DNA of 22,907 nt, from contig LFFH01000011.1 in the NCBI GenBank assembly GCA_001510455.1, forward strand, positions 1-22,907. Direction: 5' to 3'. Below are positions 21,046-22,907 of this stretch, in pieces (positions within the stretch are counted from its first letter, which is position 1; every line of letters begins with the position of its first letter). A program made the position numbers and the translations under genes. The stretch is from Actinobacteria bacterium casp-actino8. GTDB taxonomy: Bacteria > Actinomycetota > Acidimicrobiia > Acidimicrobiales > Ilumatobacteraceae. The notes under the pieces were generated by a model. It made no database searches and was not told the origin of the DNA. It saw nothing but the letters and a program-made list of their open reading frames with translations.

Positions 21046-21798
21046 ATGGCACTGCTGAGCACCCGCGGTATGTCCGTGGATTTCGGCGGCTTGAAGGCCG
21101 TGAACGAAGTCGATCTCGAGGTCGAAGCGGGCCGTCTGGTCGGCCTGATCGGTCCGAACGGCGCTGGCAAGACGACGTTCATCGATGGAATCACCGGATT
21201 CGTCCCGACGACGGGTCGTATCGAGTTCAAGGGGGAGGACATCACGTCTCTTCCTGTTCACGCTCGTGCCCGTCTCGGCCTCGGTCGAACGTGGCAATCT
21301 CTCGAGCTCTTCGACGATCTCACCATCGAAGAGAACATTCAGGTCGCCGCCGAACGTCAGACGACCAGAAAGTTTCTCCTCGATCTCGTTCGTCCCAACC
21401 GTGATCGCGATCGGTCGGGGGTGCAGTTCGCCTTCGACGTCCTCGGAATCGGCGACCTGGCGAGCAAGTACCCCAATGAGATCAGCCAGGGCCAACGCAA
21501 ACTGGTCTCGGCGGCTCGGGCTCTGGCCGCGCGTCCCGAACTGGTCTGCATGGACGAGCCGGCTGCCGGCCTCGACACCAGCGAGTCCCAGGAGCTGGGT
21601 CGACGTCTGCGACAGATCATCGATGCCGGTATCACCATCTTCCTCGTGGATCACGACATGGGTTTGGTCTTGGACGTGTGCGACTACATCTACGTGATCG
21701 AGTTCGGCATGAAGATCGCCGAGGGGACTCCCGATCAAGTCAAGCGTGATCCTCGTGTGATCGAGGCGTACCTGGGTAGCAGCGCTGGAGGGACGTGA
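21046..21798 (+). CDS. livG: LivG-type ABC transporter ATPase, second copy
   Basis: This 250-residue ATPase has Walker A GPNGAGKT (36-43), signature ISQGQ (146-150), Walker B LVCMDE (166-171) and [17 protein letters not shown]. It is a paralogue of the ATPase at 19491, sharing RTFQS/RTWQS-SLELF and DHDMGLVL segments, but differs in the helical domain and has no C-terminal tail. It begins 20 nt after the first LivF with its own ribosome-binding site (GAAGGGGGA), so it is less tightly coupled than the first pair. It may replace the first LivG, form mixed dimers, or serve a permease elsewhere. Confidence 0.93.
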   Translation: MALLSTRGMSVDFGGLKAVNEVDLEVEAGRLVGLIGPNGAGKTTFIDGITGFVPTTGRIEFKGEDITSLPVHARARLGLGRTWQSLELFDDLTIEENIQVAAERQTTRKFLLDLVRPNRDRDRSGVQFAFDVLGIGDLASKYPNEISQGQRKLVSAARALAARPELVCMDEPAAGLDTSESQELGRRLRQIIDAGITIFLVDHDMGLVLDVCDYIYVIEFGMKIAEGTPDQVKRDPRVIEAYLGSSAGGT

Positions 21799-21799
21799 C

Positions 21800-22507
21800 A
21801 TGAGTGCATTGCTCGAGATTTCATCGTTGAACACCGGTTACAGCGGTGTCTCGGTCGTCCGAGATCTGAATTTGCACGTCGACGAGGGTGAGGTCGTTGC
21901 GCTACTCGGTCCGAATGGTGCTGGAAAGACGACGACCCTGTTGACGATCTCGGGTTTGGTGCCGGTGATCTCGGGCGACGTTCGCGTCTTCGGTCGAAGT
22001 GTCAAGGGTCGGCGGCCTCATGGCATCGCTCGCGACGGACTCGCGCACGTTCCCGAGGGGCGAGCTCTCTTCTACCAACTTTCGGTAGCCGAGAATCTGC
22101 GACTCGGAGCGAAGTCGGGGCGTTCCGATATTGCGAGGGCAGTTTCTTTCTTCCCGGCCCTGAAGCCGATTCTCGACCGTCGAGCCGGATTGTTGTCGGG
22201 TGGTGAGCAACAGATGTTGGCCATGGCCCGTGCTCTCATGGTCAATCCTCGACTCCTGATGGTGGACGAGATGAGTCTCGGCCTGGCTCCGATCATCGTC
22301 GAGCGTCTGCTGCCGATTCTCCGAAAGATTGCCGACGAGACCGGAGCCGGAGTTCTGTTGGTCGAACAGCACGTACACATGGCACTGGAAGTCGCCGATC
22401 GGGCCTACGTGATGAATCACGGTGAGCTCGCCGTCGAGGGAAAGGCGGCCGATCTGGCCAAGGATCGCGCGCTGATCGAAGCGTCCTACCTCGGTGACGC
22501 TGATTGA
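21800..22507 (+). CDS. livF: LivF-type ABC transporter ATPase, second copy
   Basis: This 235-residue ATPase has Walker A GPNGAGKT (37-44), signature LSGGE (132-136), Walker B LLMVDE (152-157), and [17 protein letters not shown] nearly identical to the first LivF. The switch His is in [12 protein letters not shown] 21800 follows the second LivG stop by one base, so this G/F pair is translationally linked. It is the last gene of the importer locus. A hairpin at 22513-22531 follows. Confidence 0.93.
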   Translation: MSALLEISSLNTGYSGVSVVRDLNLHVDEGEVVALLGPNGAGKTTTLLTISGLVPVISGDVRVFGRSVKGRRPHGIARDGLAHVPEGRALFYQLSVAENLRLGAKSGRSDIARAVSFFPALKPILDRRAGLLSGGEQQMLAMARALMVNPRLLMVDEMSLGLAPIIVERLLPILRKIADETGAGVLLVEQHVHMALEVADRAYVMNHGELAVEGKAADLAKDRALIEASYLGDAD

Positions 22508-22512
22508 TCGGC

Positions 22513-22531
22513 CCGAAGGTCACGCCTTCGG
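22513..22531. terminator. Possible bidirectional terminator at the convergent end of the importer operon
   Basis: CCGAAGG (22513-22519) and CCTTCGG (22525-22531) form a perfect 7-bp stem with a 5-nt loop that contains the stop codon (22520-22522) of the - strand epoxide hydrolase gene. It starts 6 nt after the last LivF stop. No T-tract lies on either side. Confidence 0.4.
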
Positions 22532-22891
22532 CATCTGCTTCAGATACGAAGCGGCATCGAAATAGTCACGCCACAGTGTGATCTTGCCGTCTTGCACTTC
22601 CCAGACGCCGTTGACCGGAAGCTCGACCCACCCGTGGGACATCTTGAAGCGATCGAGTCGCTCGTTGAAGACCGTCGAACCCGACATCGCCTCGCGATGA
22701 ATCACCCACTCGATCTCCGTGCAGTCGGCGAACATCGGGGCGAGGATCCCTCGGACTCCTTCGGGACCGAACACTTTGATCATGGGGACGTTGTCGTATT
22801 CGCACTTGTCGTCGACCATCGAACACGCAGTGTCGAGATCGTTCGCCTCGAGAGCTCGAATGAACGCGTTGACGGTTTCGAGAGGGGTCAT
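22520..22891 (-). CDS. Limonene-1,2-epoxide hydrolase (LEH)-family protein
   Basis: This 123-residue NTF2-fold protein keeps the LEH catalytic pattern. Y32 and N34 (EYDNVPM) and R78-x-D80 (NERLDRF) are each offset by 21 from Tyr53, Asn55, Arg99 and Asp101 of the Rhodococcus enzyme as I recall its numbering. The partner Asp is D109 or D112 in WRDYFD. The family opens epoxides with water by a one-step push-pull mechanism. It is about 25 residues shorter than the Rhodococcus enzyme, mostly at the N-terminus. ATG 22891 has AGGAAGAG about 8 nt upstream. It converges with the importer operon. Hydrolysis of an epoxide made by the P450 is an attractive but unproven link, and some relatives with these residues are only annotated as SnoaL-like. 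Confidence 0.82.
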   Translation of the reverse strand: MTPLETVNAFIRALEANDLDTACSMVDDKCEYDNVPMIKVFGPEGVRGILAPMFADCTEIEWVIHREAMSGSTVFNERLDRFKMSHGWVELPVNGVWEVQDGKITLWRDYFDAASYLKQMPKA

Positions 22892-22907
22892 GAGGGGTTC
22901 TCTTCCT

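Noticed and set aside
20212..21834. A 540-codon open frame on the - strand across the ATPase genes
   Set aside because: It is antisense to two ATPase genes and the start of the next, each with complete Walker and signature motifs. Its translation is low-complexity Arg/Ser-rich without domain motifs, as expected for a high-GC shadow frame.
1..22907. CRISPR arrays, insertion sequences, tRNA or rRNA genes, defence or toxin-antitoxin modules
   Set aside because: I found no spaced direct repeats, terminal inverted repeats with transposase, RNA gene signatures or defence-type proteins. Gaps are at most about 130 bases and are accounted for above.

Overview
The window is GC-rich, tightly packed bacterial chromosome with 25 protein genes (one partial at the left edge). 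No gap exceeds about 130 bases, and I see no RNA gene, CRISPR array, insertion sequence, integrase or phage gene. Several features suggest an actinobacterium, possibly of the Acidimicrobiia type: a high-GC codon pattern, frequent GTG starts, fused LivH-LivM permease, DUF35/lipid-transfer-type thiolase pair, repeated acyl-CoA synthetase, SnoaL and P450 genes, and several starts that look leaderless (a TAnnnT box exactly 6 nt before the start codon and no Shine-Dalgarno sequence). The lineage is inferred from gene content, not from a marker gene.

Layout. (1) 1-1156: the end of an unknown + strand gene meets an aminoglycoside-phosphotransferase-like kinase on the - strand. (2) 1232-8129: an eight-gene + strand catabolic operon: DUF35 OB-fold protein, lipid-transfer-type thiolase, SnoaL-like protein, acyl-CoA synthetase, VOC protein, short-chain dehydrogenase, small ABM-like protein and carotenoid-cleavage-type oxygenase. 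(3) 8134-9098: a divergent VOC/SnoaL pair. (4) 9101-12433: a - strand oxidation operon transcribed P450 > SDR > Rieske oxygenase, diverging from a SnoaL gene at 12516. (5) 13069-15458: a second acyl-CoA synthetase coupled to a crotonase, ending in a hairpin capped by a TTCG loop. (6) 15541-22507: a complete branched-chain-amino-acid-type (HAAT) ABC importer with lipoprotein receptor, fused permease and two successive LivG/LivF ATPase pairs. (7) 22520-22891: a limonene-epoxide-hydrolase-type enzyme on the - strand.

How the genes may work together (inference): the importer takes up a small amphipathic or acidic compound. P450, Rieske and carotenoid-cleavage-type oxygenases introduce oxygen or cleave a double bond. 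SDRs oxidise the resulting alcohols. Two ligases form CoA thioesters. Crotonase, thiolase/DUF35 and the NTF2-fold or VOC proteins then carry out hydration, C-C cleavage or isomerisation. This resembles steroid or terpenoid side-chain catabolism, but no gene fixes the substrate. The most unusual points are the doubled ATPase pair behind one permease, the aberrant catalytic residues in the thiolase, crotonase and second ligase, the recurrent -10/start spacing, and the combination of oxygenases with CoA enzymes. No transcription factor gene is present.
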